The notes under the pieces were generated by a model, which was not told the origin of the DNA, made no database searches, and saw only the letters and a program-made list of their open reading frames with translations. A stretch of DNA of 64,000 nucleotides, from positions 15,216,159 through 15,280,158 of the forward strand of contig JACSVZ010000008.1 of assembly GCA_014706295.1 (NCBI GenBank), given 5' to 3'. The translations under genes and the position numbers were made by a program. Source of the DNA: Lycocorax pyrrhopterus obiensis (taxonomy: Eukaryota > Chordata > Aves > Passeriformes > Paradisaeidae). Within the stretch, counting starts at the first letter, position 1; the number at the start of each line of letters is the position of its first letter. Below, in pieces: positions 44,717-57,970 of this stretch.

Positions 44717-47700
44717 TTAAGAAACAAAATTTCAATGTAAAGGCCAGATAAAAGCAAATAGAGATATAACAACAAAAATGCTTTGCACTAATGACAGCTC
44801 CTTTCACCAGGTTCTTGTTGCTGTGTCTACTTTTGAGACCACTATATACTGTGGTTAACTTTATGCTTTAGAAATTTTAAGTTGTTTCCTATCAACATCT
44901 CTACTAAATTAAATGGGGACACACAAACACACCCTTTTCCCTCTTCCTACTCTCCATAGAAACAATACTGTTCTATTCCTGTACTTAGTTGTAAAAACTT
45001 AAATCACTGAACTCTGAAGGTTTCCCTCCGTTCTAATCCCCACAAGTCAGAAATCAAGCTCAAAGCTAAAAAAAAATCACCCTCCTTTTGCTATCAACTT
45101 AGCCTATTAGAAAAAATGTAGTTAGTTACTGAGAGGACACCCCACATCCACACCATCCTTTAGGCAAAAAATAATTATGCAGAGGGTAATAAAGAAAGAC
45201 AAAGTAAGATCTGGAGTTTTCTATACACTAGCTCTTGTGTTATACAATGGAAGTCTTTATAATTGGTAGCTGACTCTCTGAACTGTGAGATCACCAACTT
45301 GACAAAATATTTCCAGCTCCTTTGTTCGCTGTATTTTCCAGCTGAATAAGCTATTCAGAAAGGCATCACAAAGCAGAAGGTCTTTAAACCAGACACTACT
45401 TTGTGTTAAGAGCTGCCAGACCTGCTCAAGCTAGACAAGATAGCCCTGAAAATCCCTGATCAGCTGGTGCTTAGAGATTCACTGGCTTTGGACAGAAGAT
45501 GTAGTGTGTCAGTATGCACAGCACTTGCCAATTCTAATGCCATACAGCCTTCCAGAACCGCTGCTTCCTTGCAAATTTTTGCTGCTTGCCAAAAACTATG
45601 TCTCTCTGGTCTGCTCCTTTTCAGAGGAACTTCACAGAAGTACATTGGCCTGAGTATTTTATTTGCTTCAAACAGATTCAGCCTAGCCTACTTCTTTTTT
45701 TTTTTTTTAATCTGTTAGTACTACACTCACAACTAGTAACACAGATACTTAAAAGTAATGAAAGGAAGAGCAAAAAAAGTTAAAGATCTGGAATTTTACG
45801 GTAGGTTTCTGTCTCTTGTGTTCACAGTAGGTTCATCAACAGTCATGCACCCTTCTAGTGCACAGCACTACAGGGTTGCTTTGACTCCTGAACTTTGTAG
45901 CAATGCCTCAGGAGCACGATTCTAAATGTATCTCATGACCCATGACAGAGTAGGCCTGCTTTGTTCTAATTATTTCCATTGCACTCATTAAACACATTTT
46001 TTATATTTCATACAAGTTTGCATGGATATGTGCATGATCAAGACAACACAAAAAATTGAGTAATTCCCAGTAACTCTGGATTACACACCATTAAACAAAA
46101 GACTGTCAGCAGGTGAAAATGAAGAGCAATACTTTATTTACAAGAACCATGCCTTCAAGATTTATTTTCTTGCAGCTGTACCAATCTGCATATAATTCAG
46201 TATAATGAAAAAAGTAAATCTTTAAAGAATGCAAAAAAATAAAGCTTACAATGGAGATTTTTAATCTCAAAAAACTGCCCTGAACTCCAATGACATTTCT
46301 CTTCCAAGTCCATCCATATCCTCAGCACTACATACCACACAGACAGGACACAAGATTTCAAGCAGCTTCTACGATGCCTCAATTAAAAAGGTGCATTACC
46401 TGTCTAGTTAAAAGGACCTTCAACCTTATTTTAAGCACCAACACAGAATGCACTCCCTGAATCTGTTTAAATATAAAACCTTGTTGGCATAGCTGTTATT
46501 TAACCTCTCCAGTTGTGGCCAAGGTATAGAAACGGCATGTAAAGAACAAATGTACTCCACATAACATTTAACAGACAAAGTCTCAAAATATGAAGACACA
46601 TTCATGAGTAAAAATATACATCCTCAAAAAAGTTTAGTGGGTTTGCCCTTCAAGCTTTGTGGTTAAGGGTTTTTGTTGCTTTGTTTCCCACTTAGTTTTC
46701 ACAAGATCCTGTTTCTTCAGCTTGAACTTTACACGGCCTACACAATTTTTGGACACACAGCAGTGCAACACAAGGTAACAACTACCCTCCCCACAATCCA
46801 ATACCAAGAAAATGAGGGTTTGTTTTTTTTTTCTTGAAGATGTAGTATCTACACATTTCTTATCTCAGACAGGCAGCTTGTCCAGCTTCATGCTAATGTA
46901 AAACAATCATCTGAGAAACACATTTTATTTCTAGCCAACAGTACAGATGTAGAAAAAACAACAGGATTCCTACTTGGGTTTTAGATACTCTTACCTACTA
47001 AGATGATCTTTCCTTAACTAACTGGGAAGTGACAGTAATATAGAAGCTCCTGCTATGACACAATGTTGAAGTGGCAATTACTCGTGGTTCCAAAGAAACT
47101 GCCCTGACTAACACACTAAAATAACCCTAATTTCAACACTGCACATTACAGAGTAAGGGAAGATCTCAAGCAAACCTTACCAAGACAGTTTCCTAGTTAC
47201 AACTTCTACCCATCCATATTAATTTCCAAACTCTTTGGAGATTAGAGACAAATCAGTTGAATAAAGAGTGAGCTATTTTCCTTCTTGCTCTCTGCTCAAA
47301 AAAGCAGGGAACAAGAGGCAGGCCAGTCAAGAAATTTAAAGGAAATAGGACACACACAAGTCAGAGGGCATACATGGTCACTGAAAAACTTTATAGGAAT
47401 GCAGCTATAAGCAGGAAGAAGAGATTGATGTTTCCTGCTGTTTTTGGTCTTTGTAAGTCTCCTGCAAGTCCTATTTGCCACTGGTTAGTAGAAGACCAGT
47501 ATATGCTTTAAGCTTTCTGATGTGGAGAATTTTCTCCATGGAGAAGAAAGAAGAAAAGATTTTCATCAGGTCAGGTTTGTTCCTTATAACGAGTTTTGCA
47601 GTTTTTTGTCATGTCTGCTTCTACCACAGGAAAAACAAGACAAGGTCTCTTGTCCACCTTCTTAGCCTGCTGGATATAGCAAACAACAGCTGTTCACTGA

Positions 47701-50700
47701 GAAGGAGAAAAAATTTCAGCTTCTGTAATTCTATAGGAGTATGTTTAAACAGACAAGCACCCAGTAATATCTAGCCCTTTTAACTTCTGCAGTTTGAAAG
47801 TAAAACCTGCACATATATCAAATAAAACACATAAATAATTAAGATGGAAATCCAAAGTTGATTGTTTAAGGGTCATTTTACTTTTTTAATTTTTTTTTAA
47901 TAAAGATTCTTCTGAATGCCTATGTTGACAATACCAGTTTGACAATTTGCCAAATGCTGGAAGTGACATTTTCCTCACAGCTTATATGATTTCCCCTGTT
48001 AAAAGGGAAGATGACCTTAGAAGAATTAGTTCTTGCAATGTTCCAGAAGCTTAATTTAAAACATCTGTCATTTTAGCAAGGAGCCTAAAAATATTCCCTC
48101 ATCTTCATCCAGTGAACACAGCCCTGACTGTTACACCAGCAGAGCCCCACATTTCCCCCAAGAAATAAGCTGCAGTATGAGTTTTGCTTGACAAACCCAA
48201 GTGCCACACAAAGTGACTTAGGTCTATATGCTGTAAAAGCAACTTTACCACAGGACAACTCAATAAAAATCCACTCCCTGGTTTATGCATTCTTCCATGT
48301 TTTGCAAGCTTTCAGGAAGGATTGTGACGCCACAGTAGGAGCATTAAATCTCACATCAAAAGTTTCTTATTCACCAGTTCAGTGCCATCAAGTTCCCTGC
48401 AACTTCCTTCCCAACTTCTTTAGATGTCTGTCCTGAAAAAATAAACTTAAGTATTTGCTTTAATTCTACAGTGACAACAGTCTCTACATTGCACAGCCCC
48501 ATCTAGAATGCATCTCAAAATGGAATTACCAGGGCTTTCCACACATCCTGCACTTTAACAAAGTAACACTGGCCTAGATCTCATAACTAGGAACAATGCA
48601 TCAAGTTGAGCTAGAAGGGAGCCAAAGTTACACCAAATTCATGCTTACTCCTTGCTGGCATAGATGACATATATTTCAGACGAGACTGAAAAATACAACA
48701 TGGGCAGAGAGAATTAAATCTTCAGGAAAGAATTTTTAGTTCAGGTTCCATACTGAGGGGTGTTACTCACACACAACAACATAAGGAAAAGGATGACTGA
48801 AATTAATGATACCCAGTTGTGAATCCTACACCTTTCAGAGTTCACCCTTTGGACAAGGCTTGTCCACTGAAGGCTTAGAAAGCAGGCCCTTTATCCCACA
48901 CTGATTCAGAGACCGGTTTGTCTCAGTGGCTTCGGAAGTGGCAAGGGCTCAGTAACTACTGTACAGTTGTTCAGTTTTCCTTTTGTGAAACCAGTCATCA
49001 GAGCCCAATTACATGGAAAGTTTTCAGGAAGAAACTCTGGCAGGAAAGAGAAGCAGAACAGGACTTGGCTGTTTACCTTTGTTCTTGTCAGTCACAGTAG
49101 TTTGATTGCAACCTATGCTGTCTTTACTTACACTATCAAGAAGATCCAGTTGTTGATATTCCAATCTATTTTGCTCAGCTCTTTTAGAAATACAGGTGTT
49201 GGAGTGAATATTTATCATGGCCTAACCCTTAGCTGCCATAATCCTTGCGGTAAATATATCAAAACAGAATTGTGTACATCCTGGCATAGCAGCCTAGCAT
49301 CAAACTTTGTCAGGCACAAGTTAAACGGCTTGGGGGTACATCAAGAAATTACTTTGTCTCATCTAAATTTACAAATCACTAAAAAATTAACATATGCAAA
49401 CAGCTTCCAGTAAAGACAGGATTTTTGCAAACTGTGAACAGAAAAGTCAAGCAATGTTGAAGTGTTTTTAGAAAAATCAAAGTGAACAGATTTACAGGTC
49501 ACTCCTCACAATCTCATCCTTCTCATTCAATAAGACTGAAAAAGTGAGTCTTAAGCTACAACTTTTTTTTTTAAAACAAACTTTTGTTTTTCCTTCAAAG
49601 GCTCTCAGAAGCCTTTAACAAAGCAAATTTCCAATTTCTTCATCATTCTACTCATCTTGCTTTGAATTATAAATGGGATTGATATGTCACTTGCAATTAG
49701 TGAGTTTACCACTGGTTTAAGAAGCTTTAGAGTTTTCTACTTCTCTGTAGAGGAATAAGCCAATGCAATTAGAGATGGAAAAAAGTCCAAGGAAATGTGC
49801 AGCTAAATTCTCCTCCTGCTTTCAGTTTACACCAAATGAACAATGGACATATACCACCAGTGAATCAGTCATGACTCCTCCCTGAAGCCAGGCATGACAC
49901 TAAAGAGCCTGCTGAATCAGAGCCTATCATCCACTTGTCCTTTCAGCCAGCATGGAAGCTGCATACTGACTCCTGGTTTTCTCAGGATTGCCCTGGAGAC
50001 TGCATTCTAGCCATAGCAAGGTACAATTTCAAAGTCATCTGGCAAGCAAATTAGAACACACCAGCCATCTGGTCCCCAACAGCAGCAAACTGACCTACCT
50101 GTCGACATTGGTGATTAAGAAAAATTTAACTGGCTTAAGGCTAAGGAAATCCTGCTGTTCACAAAATACAGAACTATAAAACAAGAACCATATGGAAAAT
50201 AGAAAGCAACATAATTTGTATACCAAAAGACTTATTCATGCTGCTAGTACCTATTAACTCTTTTACCAGTACAGAGCTGAGGCCTGGATGGTTTGGCTAA
50301 TTACAGGATTAACTTAACAGAAGGGAAACAAACACATACTGATTATGTGAGACTTTTTACAGAACTATTATAATTTAGAAATTAGTTCTTTTATTAAGAG
50401 AAGAATTTCTTTTTCCAAACCAGTACTTCAAGTTAAAATTACTTTAGGACATTATAACTCTACTTCAGTCAAATAACATAATTCATGTAAGTCATCTCTG
50501 GCCCTTGCGCATTTACAAAACTCACCAGGAAATATAAGATACAGCAACCGTAGTCTACCAATGAGATTGACAGCTGCCAATAGCTACCTTTACCTTACAA
50601 GAAAATCTAAAGATAGCACCACATACCAAAGAGCATGCAGACTCCAAAACCTCTTCCAGTTCATTTCCATGTACTCAGATCTGTGGTCACAAGTTTCAGA

Positions 50701-53574
50701 GCACCTCTTAACATAAATCCTGCTGCAGGTGTATACACATATTAGCACTGTACTAGAAGATAACATGATTTTGGAGCCAAGTTTTCTCATTATTTGGATG
50801 CCTGTCTGAAAAACAAGAAACTGAACACCATGATTCTGCTGCTAGATTTACACCATCTTTGACAATCTGCTAATATCTGCATGTTGGAGAGGATTTTGGC
50901 AGATAAGAATCTTCATCCTGCCCCAGGTAATTGAGATGTATCCTATCCTCCCAGCATTTCAACTGTTAAGACAAGTAGAAGCACACAGAAAATTTATTAA
51001 TCTTGAGGCTTTTTGGCCCTGTTGGTAGTAGAGCAGTAGTAAGAGGTCTCACCATAGGAAGTGCACAGATGATATCAAACGGAAGGCAGATTTGGTTCCA
51101 GATACAGCAGGGTGCCCTATGAGAATCTGTGATTCTGATACAGATAAATACTGTACTGCAGTGTCTCTAAATCAACCCAAGCTATAGCTACACAGAGGTA
51201 ATAACTGACTTTCTCCCCAGTCTGTTTTTTCCTTCATCAGAAGGACAAACTAGCTCAGGTTGTGATCTGTGTAACAATAATAAGTTAGTGTTCCACTTAT
51301 CCACGTGTTTGCACAGATATTCAAGAAGCTGAAAAAAAGCAAAGAAAATAATGTATTCTCTATTACTTCTTGGGTAACTTTCAAATGTAGGACAGTAGTG
51401 CAGTTTCTTCCTCTACGGTTCTGCCTCTGAAATTTACTCAAGTAGTAACTGACTACATGAGGTACAAGGCAGATGTCCAATACAAGTGCCTTAATTTCCC
51501 TTTGCCATTTAGTTAACTACAAAATCTGTTGTTACCTTTTACGACCCATGTTACTTTATGAAAACACTGCTGATTTGACAAGTATTGTTACCTAAATGAG
51601 GCATTTTAATATGCCACAACTCAAAATGTAGGATGGCTAATGGGCCCTGAATTTCAGGATCTTCCAGTTGTTATATGCTTGTACTGACTTCTGAATACCA
51701 GACTGCTCAACACTGATTTTTCCTTTTCCACAGAAATAGTGGCATCACTGCCCTTACCAGCTCCCACCTAGAGCATCAATGGTTCCAGAGAACAGATTTT
51801 TTTTTTCCCCCTAAGTTCATGGCAGGAACAGTTCCCTGCAGAAAAACAGAATTTATAAGCATGAGAAAGAAAAAAACACTCACGTAGAATTCCTTTATTA
51901 ATAAAAGTAATATTTTTCATTATGTTTTAATATATTAAGAATATCTTCACATGCTCACTAACATATGGCTGCAGCAACAGAAACTCACAGCATTCATCTT
52001 CTGCAAAAAGCTCTGCCACAGCAAAAGTATCTTGACCAGCAAGGTACATGCTAACAGTGTTTTATAGCAATTATCCACCTTCCGTAGCACACTGGACAAT
52101 TTGTCTTTCATAAACCTCACTTTACTTGACTAATAGTTCTAGTGTACACTAAGTTCATGGTGTAAATCATTGCTCACAGGTTAAATGCAATCTTTTAATT
52201 AGCTACAACAGTATCTAGTTACATTAAAGAGAATTTAACTAGATATGGTAGGCTGTTTTCCAAGGGACTCATTTACAGCACCATTGAAAACGTGTGTCAG
52301 AAACTTGATATCATGTGATTATTTCCCAGCTTGATTTTGCTTTCAGTGCTCATGACCACTTATACCAGTGAAAGGAATTCAGCATGTAGAAGATGACCCG
52401 CTTCTGTGAAGAATCACCACAAAGAATTTGCAAAGTATTAAAAAGCAGCCACTCAGCAGAAAGAACTGATAGAGGATATTAAAAATCAAATAGTGTCTGA
52501 TGCAGCATTACTTCAAGTTAGATGAAGACTTATTCAGCTGTTAAAATTAGTTTTTAATAAATCTTAAGCTTACTAGATGGCCATATAACAAACCACTCTC
52601 ACATAAAAAAGCTTTAAAAGCAACTACTTTCAATGGCATTTGCTATTTCTTTATTGATTTATAGTAAAAAACAATATACTTTGGAGAGACTAAGGGTTTG
52701 GGTTCTTTCATAGTAAAAGCTTATAAATTATGGCATAGAAGCAAATGTTACCAGCATAGTCAAAATCTTCTAATAAGGGATGACATAACCAGTAAGAGTA
52801 CTGTAATCCAATTCTGAGTTGTCACCGAATCTTTTGAGAATTTTTATCATTTAATTCATTCTACAGACCTAATTTCTCTCTCTGAACAATTATTATTTTC
52901 CACGTATCTAGAGCAGAATTTACTCTTAGCCACTTTTACAGTCAGCATTGATCTATTAAAACCTATTTCCACCCATATCACTGCTGAAGTCACCCTACTT
53001 CTAAATCAGTGCTTTGGACTAACATTAATATACATTACATTCAATTTCTCTATGCTCACCCAATTAAAACATTATGAAAGCATTACTCCTACCCTTGCAG
53101 TCCCTACTGGAAAGCCTAGTTCCCATAATACCGAAATCTGTGGCAATTTTCTTTATACCAATGGATTTGTTTGGCCCTGTTACTGTAGGCAGTGGATTGT
53201 GCACATGCTTGACAGGACAGACAGACTTTACCAGTAGTAGCTTAATGTTAGAGCTATACTCAATTCTCTGTTGAAACCATGAGGGAAAATTAGGTAATAT
53301 AAGCAAGCAACTTGAAGGTGACAGTCTAGTGCCACGAAAAAAACGTAGACTAAAACTGCTTCTTTAGTTAAGTTCTGTGATTGGCAAAGCTGGTCAAAGC
53401 CTGGGTTCACCTCTTGCATACAAAAGGAATAAACCTAGTCACCGTTAGTTCAGAAGTTGTAGAGAAGCAAAGCCTAAATATTTAAATTTGACATTTAATC
53501 ATAAAAAGACATGAGAAAGTTCAACTTCTTTAAAACAACAGCTTTTTTTTTTTTTTCATTCTTCACTGCAATTT

Positions 53575-53645
53575 ATTAGCATTTTAGAGCTCCATCGTGC
53601 CAGGCACTCTACAAACACACAAAATCATCCATTTCACATATAACA
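53575..53645 (+). mobile_element. Ancient MIR/Deu-like SINE fragment
   Basis: The stretch agctccatcgtgccaggcac followed by tctacaaacacacaaaatc resembles a very common ancient amniote SINE tail (form: ccatcgtgc-aggc-ctgtacaaacac). Orientation and family name are uncertain; the evidence is recalled similarity over about 45 bases. Confidence 0.55.
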
Positions 53646-56600
53646 GTAAACCAAAACTGTGTCACATTACAAGAAGGTTGACAAATCAACTCCACAACAG
53701 GAAAAATACATTAAAGGGCCACCCATTTCTAACTGTTAAAATACTCTTACAAGTTCAACAAACATTAATGAAAAGATCTTTAAATCTTGGTGAAATAAAT
53801 ATATTAGAGACGAAGTTTCTGTATTAGCTACAATAATGTAGTTAGGAAAAGAAATGTCAGTACTGCTGCAAATCCAGCTAAAAGCAATGCCTATAACAGG
53901 AAGCTACACTTGTTCCCAACATTTTGTCCTGTTTGAGGAAGTTGCTCCAAATTTAATAGCAACAGAACAGAAGAGACCCACTTTTCTGAACAATCATTAT
54001 ACTGTGTTAAACAGAAATACAAGGGTTTGGGCCATCTAGCAAGCTAACAGGAAAAATCTCTCTGGAGAAAGGAATTGCATTCAGTTGTGAGAGCAAACGC
54101 TAGATCCATCAAGTTTACAAATGTCTTCAGTTTATTACCTCCATTGCTACACAGTAACCAAGTCAGTTTTAAATATTTTGGTGATGCTTATAATTAAAAA
54201 GCCATATGCAGAAAAGTTTGCCCTTTGCAAGAAAATAAGTGCAAGACAACTATATAAAAATCTGCTGCGACATTGCTTTGTAGTGTCAGTTACCACTTCA
54301 GGGTCACGAAGTATCTTTAGCATTTCACTACTCTGAGTAACTGGAGAACAGGCCAGATATTCCGACTATATCCCCCAGCCCCTCCTCCAAATTGTCAGAG
54401 CAAAGTTGTTATGCAAGAAATTTACTTGTGCTTGACAGATAAAACACTTTCTATTCCCCGGCTTTGAACTACAATCATCACAGATGTCAAGCTGGGAAGA
54501 GGAGATAAAAAAAATAAAAACCAGATCAACAGAAAGATAAATTCCTTCCTTCCTGATGCATGGGGGGTGGGCTGGGCTCAGCTGGTCTGACAGCTCAAGG
54601 GCCAGTGGAATCTAGTCTGAGAGCTAAGGAATGCAGGTTTTGCCAGCATTAACTGAAGAGAAATTAAAGAAATGCCATGCTATTACTTTTTTTTTTCCTC
54701 AGAGAAAAACTGAAGTCTAACTGAAACCTAACTAAAATTTACTGAAGTTCCCACCCCCCATCCTTTGATTCTTTTGAGAAAGAGAGCATTTTATAGGTGT
54801 GGCAAAGACTCAAAGAGCACTTTACTTGCTACAGTTAAGCCAGTGGTTTGGCAATTACTAGCCCTTCACAATCCATTTTTTTTGTCATTTTATCAGGGCA
54901 AGCTAAATAAAAAGTGACCTTTTTGCTACTACTCTGTAGTTTGAGAGAAACCCCATTTATTCATCTCTGTTATTCAGCACAACTATTGTGCTGCAAAAGC
55001 TGCAAAGACAGCTAAGGCTCATGAAAGTGATTTTTACTGTAGCCTAAACACTTGTCAGTTTAATTTGTTAGTTTACCTAAAAACCTGTAAGAGTTACGCG
55101 GTAATTTGAGAAAGCGGTCACAGAGCCCATTCAATACTTGGAAGAAAACTTATTATCAAGTGTAAAAACAAAAGCTTTTGAAGACAGCTGAAGGGCAAAT
55201 AGACACCTATATCACACATTCAGAGGCTGAAACGTGAAGCTTCTTTTATGATTAATCTTGACCAAAGTTACAAAAACCCCTATGATTTTAATAGCAAACA
55301 AGCACACCAAAACAAGTTAAACTTCCAGTAACTTCCATCTGGGTGCTTGATGCAGCAATCTTTTTCTAGTGATAACTCTTTAGATAAATATTCAGTGCAT
55401 CACACACTTCAGCATTAAAAGCTTCCCATAAGCAAGTACACAAATGTTTGTTAGCAACTCACAAGGTTTCCAGAGTTTAAATAGGAAGACTGAACATGCC
55501 AGCTTGCATACAATTAACACATTAATTGTTTCACTCAGTTATGTACTACTATATCCCATCTTGCGCTGAAGAGTTTAACCATTCATTGCCTATGCACAGA
55601 CAGGTATTATACTCATTATAATTAGTCCATTTGTTCTAACCATAAGTTTGTGGTCACCAGGACCAGGAACCAAACCCACCCAAAACCTCTTGCAGCTCAC
55701 AACGTATCTGTGTCTCACATGTACTGACTATCAGTCTAGTTAAAGTTGGTTTCTGCTCCTTCTGGCAAGTACTTGTGCAGGTGAACAAAACAAAGCCTGC
55801 ATAAGCGAAGGAAGTTTTATTAATGCTTCCCTCATCTGAAACAGTTGCAATATGCAGCCTCTTCCAAACTCAGGAAAAGTTTGGAAGACAGGAGAGGAAG
55901 CAGCTCAGCTAAAAGAAGTTCTATATGACAGCTTTTAACAGCTCCCCTGCTTGACAGTAAGAGTCAGACTTCTGAAACTGAAGAGCTGATACCTGGCAAA
56001 TGGCTGAAAGATGAGAATGGGCAAGGAAGTTGATATGGACTTCCCTGGCTCAGCCTTTAACAAGCTTCCCATTTTGATGCACTCAGTTCAAAAAGAAAGA
56101 CTGAGAACACTCATTACAGTTTGCCACTATACAATGACTTAACTAGGCTGATCAGTCTACCTCTCAGTTCAGCTGTGCAGAACTAACCACCATTTCTCAT
56201 ACTGCTACTATGGCACTTCTGTGACTACACCCATTTATGAAACTAATGACCACAGCTGTTTTCTTGCATGCTTTTCAGCATTTAAAGAGGGGCAGGCTTG
56301 ACTCTAGTTCATGCTAAGGTTCAGCTACTAAAATGCACTTCAAATTGAATACCATTGTATTTTACTATTCCCACAAATGGAAGTTAAACATTGAGCAATG
56401 AGACCAGAACAGCTGCAACATACCCAAACATTTTAAGCTGCATACACAAACATATCTGAGCATAAAGCTTGTAAAGTTCACCAAAGCCGTACTTTCTCAG
56501 CTCTGTTATTCATCATTTTATTAATGCACCATATGTACCTGAGGACAAAGATTAAGCACAATACTTGCTGAAATCAAACCTTCTTAGGCCATCAAAAAAA

Positions 56601-56739
56601 TCAGTTTAATGTAAAAACTGCTTGCCTGTACTTTTCCTTTCACAGACTGTAAGCTCTAATTATCTTTCATTAGTAGATACAGATTGAGGGGCCAAAGGCA
56701 GGAGGTGCTCAGCTGTTAGAAACAGGGAAGAATTGATTG

Positions 56740-57258
56740 GAAATGCCAATGTCAGATGGAGTGACCATTAGATGGTGGAATTAAGAATCCTGAAAGGAAA
56801 AAAACTAGACAAATCAGAGCCTGAGATTCAGAACAGACTTTAGCCTCTTCAGGGACCTAACTGGAGAAATCATATGGAATACAGTCCTAGAAAGAGAAAT
56901 TCAGGAGAGCTGGTTGATTTTCAAGATCTCCTACTCCAAGCTAGCTCATCCTGACAAGCAGGAAGACAAGGAAAAGTGGCAGGAGGCCTGCCTGAATGAA
57001 CACAGCACTCCTGCCAAGAGGAACAAAGACATTAGCTGAGCACACAGGGATGGGGTCCATCCCAAAGTCTATCTAGAGTTGAACCTACTGAAGGGCATGA
57101 AAGACAACAAAAAATGCTTGTGTAAATATAGCAGCAAAATGAAGAGTAGGTAAAATGCAGGCCCACTGTGGGACAGGTGTGGGTGTCTGACCACAACACA
57201 CAAAAAATTATGTACTCAAAGACTTATTTACCTCTGTCTTTTCTGAGAGTATCTATCT
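56740..57258 (+). mobile_element. CR1 LINE, 5' segment of interrupted copy
   Basis: The region between endonuclease and reverse transcriptase of chicken-type CR1 is recognisable: agatggtggaattaagaatc near 56772, ttcaggagagctggttgatt near 56901, ggaaaagtggcaggaggcct near 56969, and acaacaaaaaatgcttgtgt near 57104. An internal deletion lies near 57015. Stops break the frame. It runs directly into the LTR at 57259. The left end is approximate. Confidence 0.8.
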
Positions 57259-57863
57259 TGGGGTGACTTTATGATGTGTATCCCCTATTGCTGCTCTTTG
57301 CCCAGAAATCAATCCCATGCCTTTAAACTGAGCCCGAGAGGGGGGGAGAGAAAAAAAACAAGCAAACTTTTCAAAACAGTTGTTCAAGGATACAGATACA
57401 CACTCCTCTGCATTCTACTGCTGCAGCAAGAAGAGCAGAGGAAGCACCCTTCTTGCTTTTCAGCCAGCTTTCAGCTCCTTTCTCTGGAGGGAGACAGAGA
57501 GTTGAACTTTGTTTTCCTGGGACTTCAGTTTTTCCCTTCTCTTCTGGACTGTTTCAACATCAGAACACACCAGGAGAATTTTCCACTGAGGCCTTGGAGG
57601 TGGGCCCACACCAACCCAGCTCTGAGGAGAGAGACCACACCTATAGAAGGACTCTGAAATCTTCCCAGGTTTCTCTCCATAGCGAGAGGTTTTCTTGTTC
57701 AGCATTATTATTCTTTTCCTGTGTGTTTTTTAAAAAAATAGTTTTTTTATCTCTTTCACTTTCCTCTGAGGAAAACTTTTTTCCCGAACCTGGTGGGGGA
57801 GGGGTAGTCATAACCTGCCTTCTATCAGAGGATATTTTCCTCCAATTTGTGCAAACTGGCACA
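57259..57863 (+). mobile_element. Solo LTR of an endogenous retrovirus (ERVL-like), inserted in CR1
   Basis: This 605 bp block starts TGGGGTGACTTTATGATG and ends ...gcaaactggcaCA, with the TG...CA termini of an LTR. It is flanked by atct at 57255-57258 and 57864-57867. Removing it with one atct copy restores a continuous CR1 reading. There is no gag, pol or env sequence on either side, so it is a solo LTR left by recombination. The open frames inside it (57271-57902, both strands) are not genes. Placement in the ERVL group is from recalled similarity of the start sequence to avian ERVL LTRs. Confidence 0.7.
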
Positions 57864-57970
57864 ATCTGCCTTCAGCAATCCCAGGTTCCCAGGATCCACT
57901 GAGAGCTTGGTACAAGGAAAATTTATATTTGGTGAAAGAAGCTCGAGTTACATTTGCTATTCTGTGGGTG
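57864..57970 (+). mobile_element. CR1 LINE, 3' segment of interrupted copy
   Basis: ttcagcaatcccaggttccc, then tggtacaaggaaaattta and a ggtgaaagaagctcgagtta stretch, continue the CR1 ORF2 sequence expected right after the 5' segment. The match fades near 57970. Confidence 0.65.

Noticed and set aside
57271..57902. Overlapping 128- and 149-residue frames
   Set aside because: They fall inside the solo LTR and bear no similarity to any retroviral or cellular protein that I recognise.
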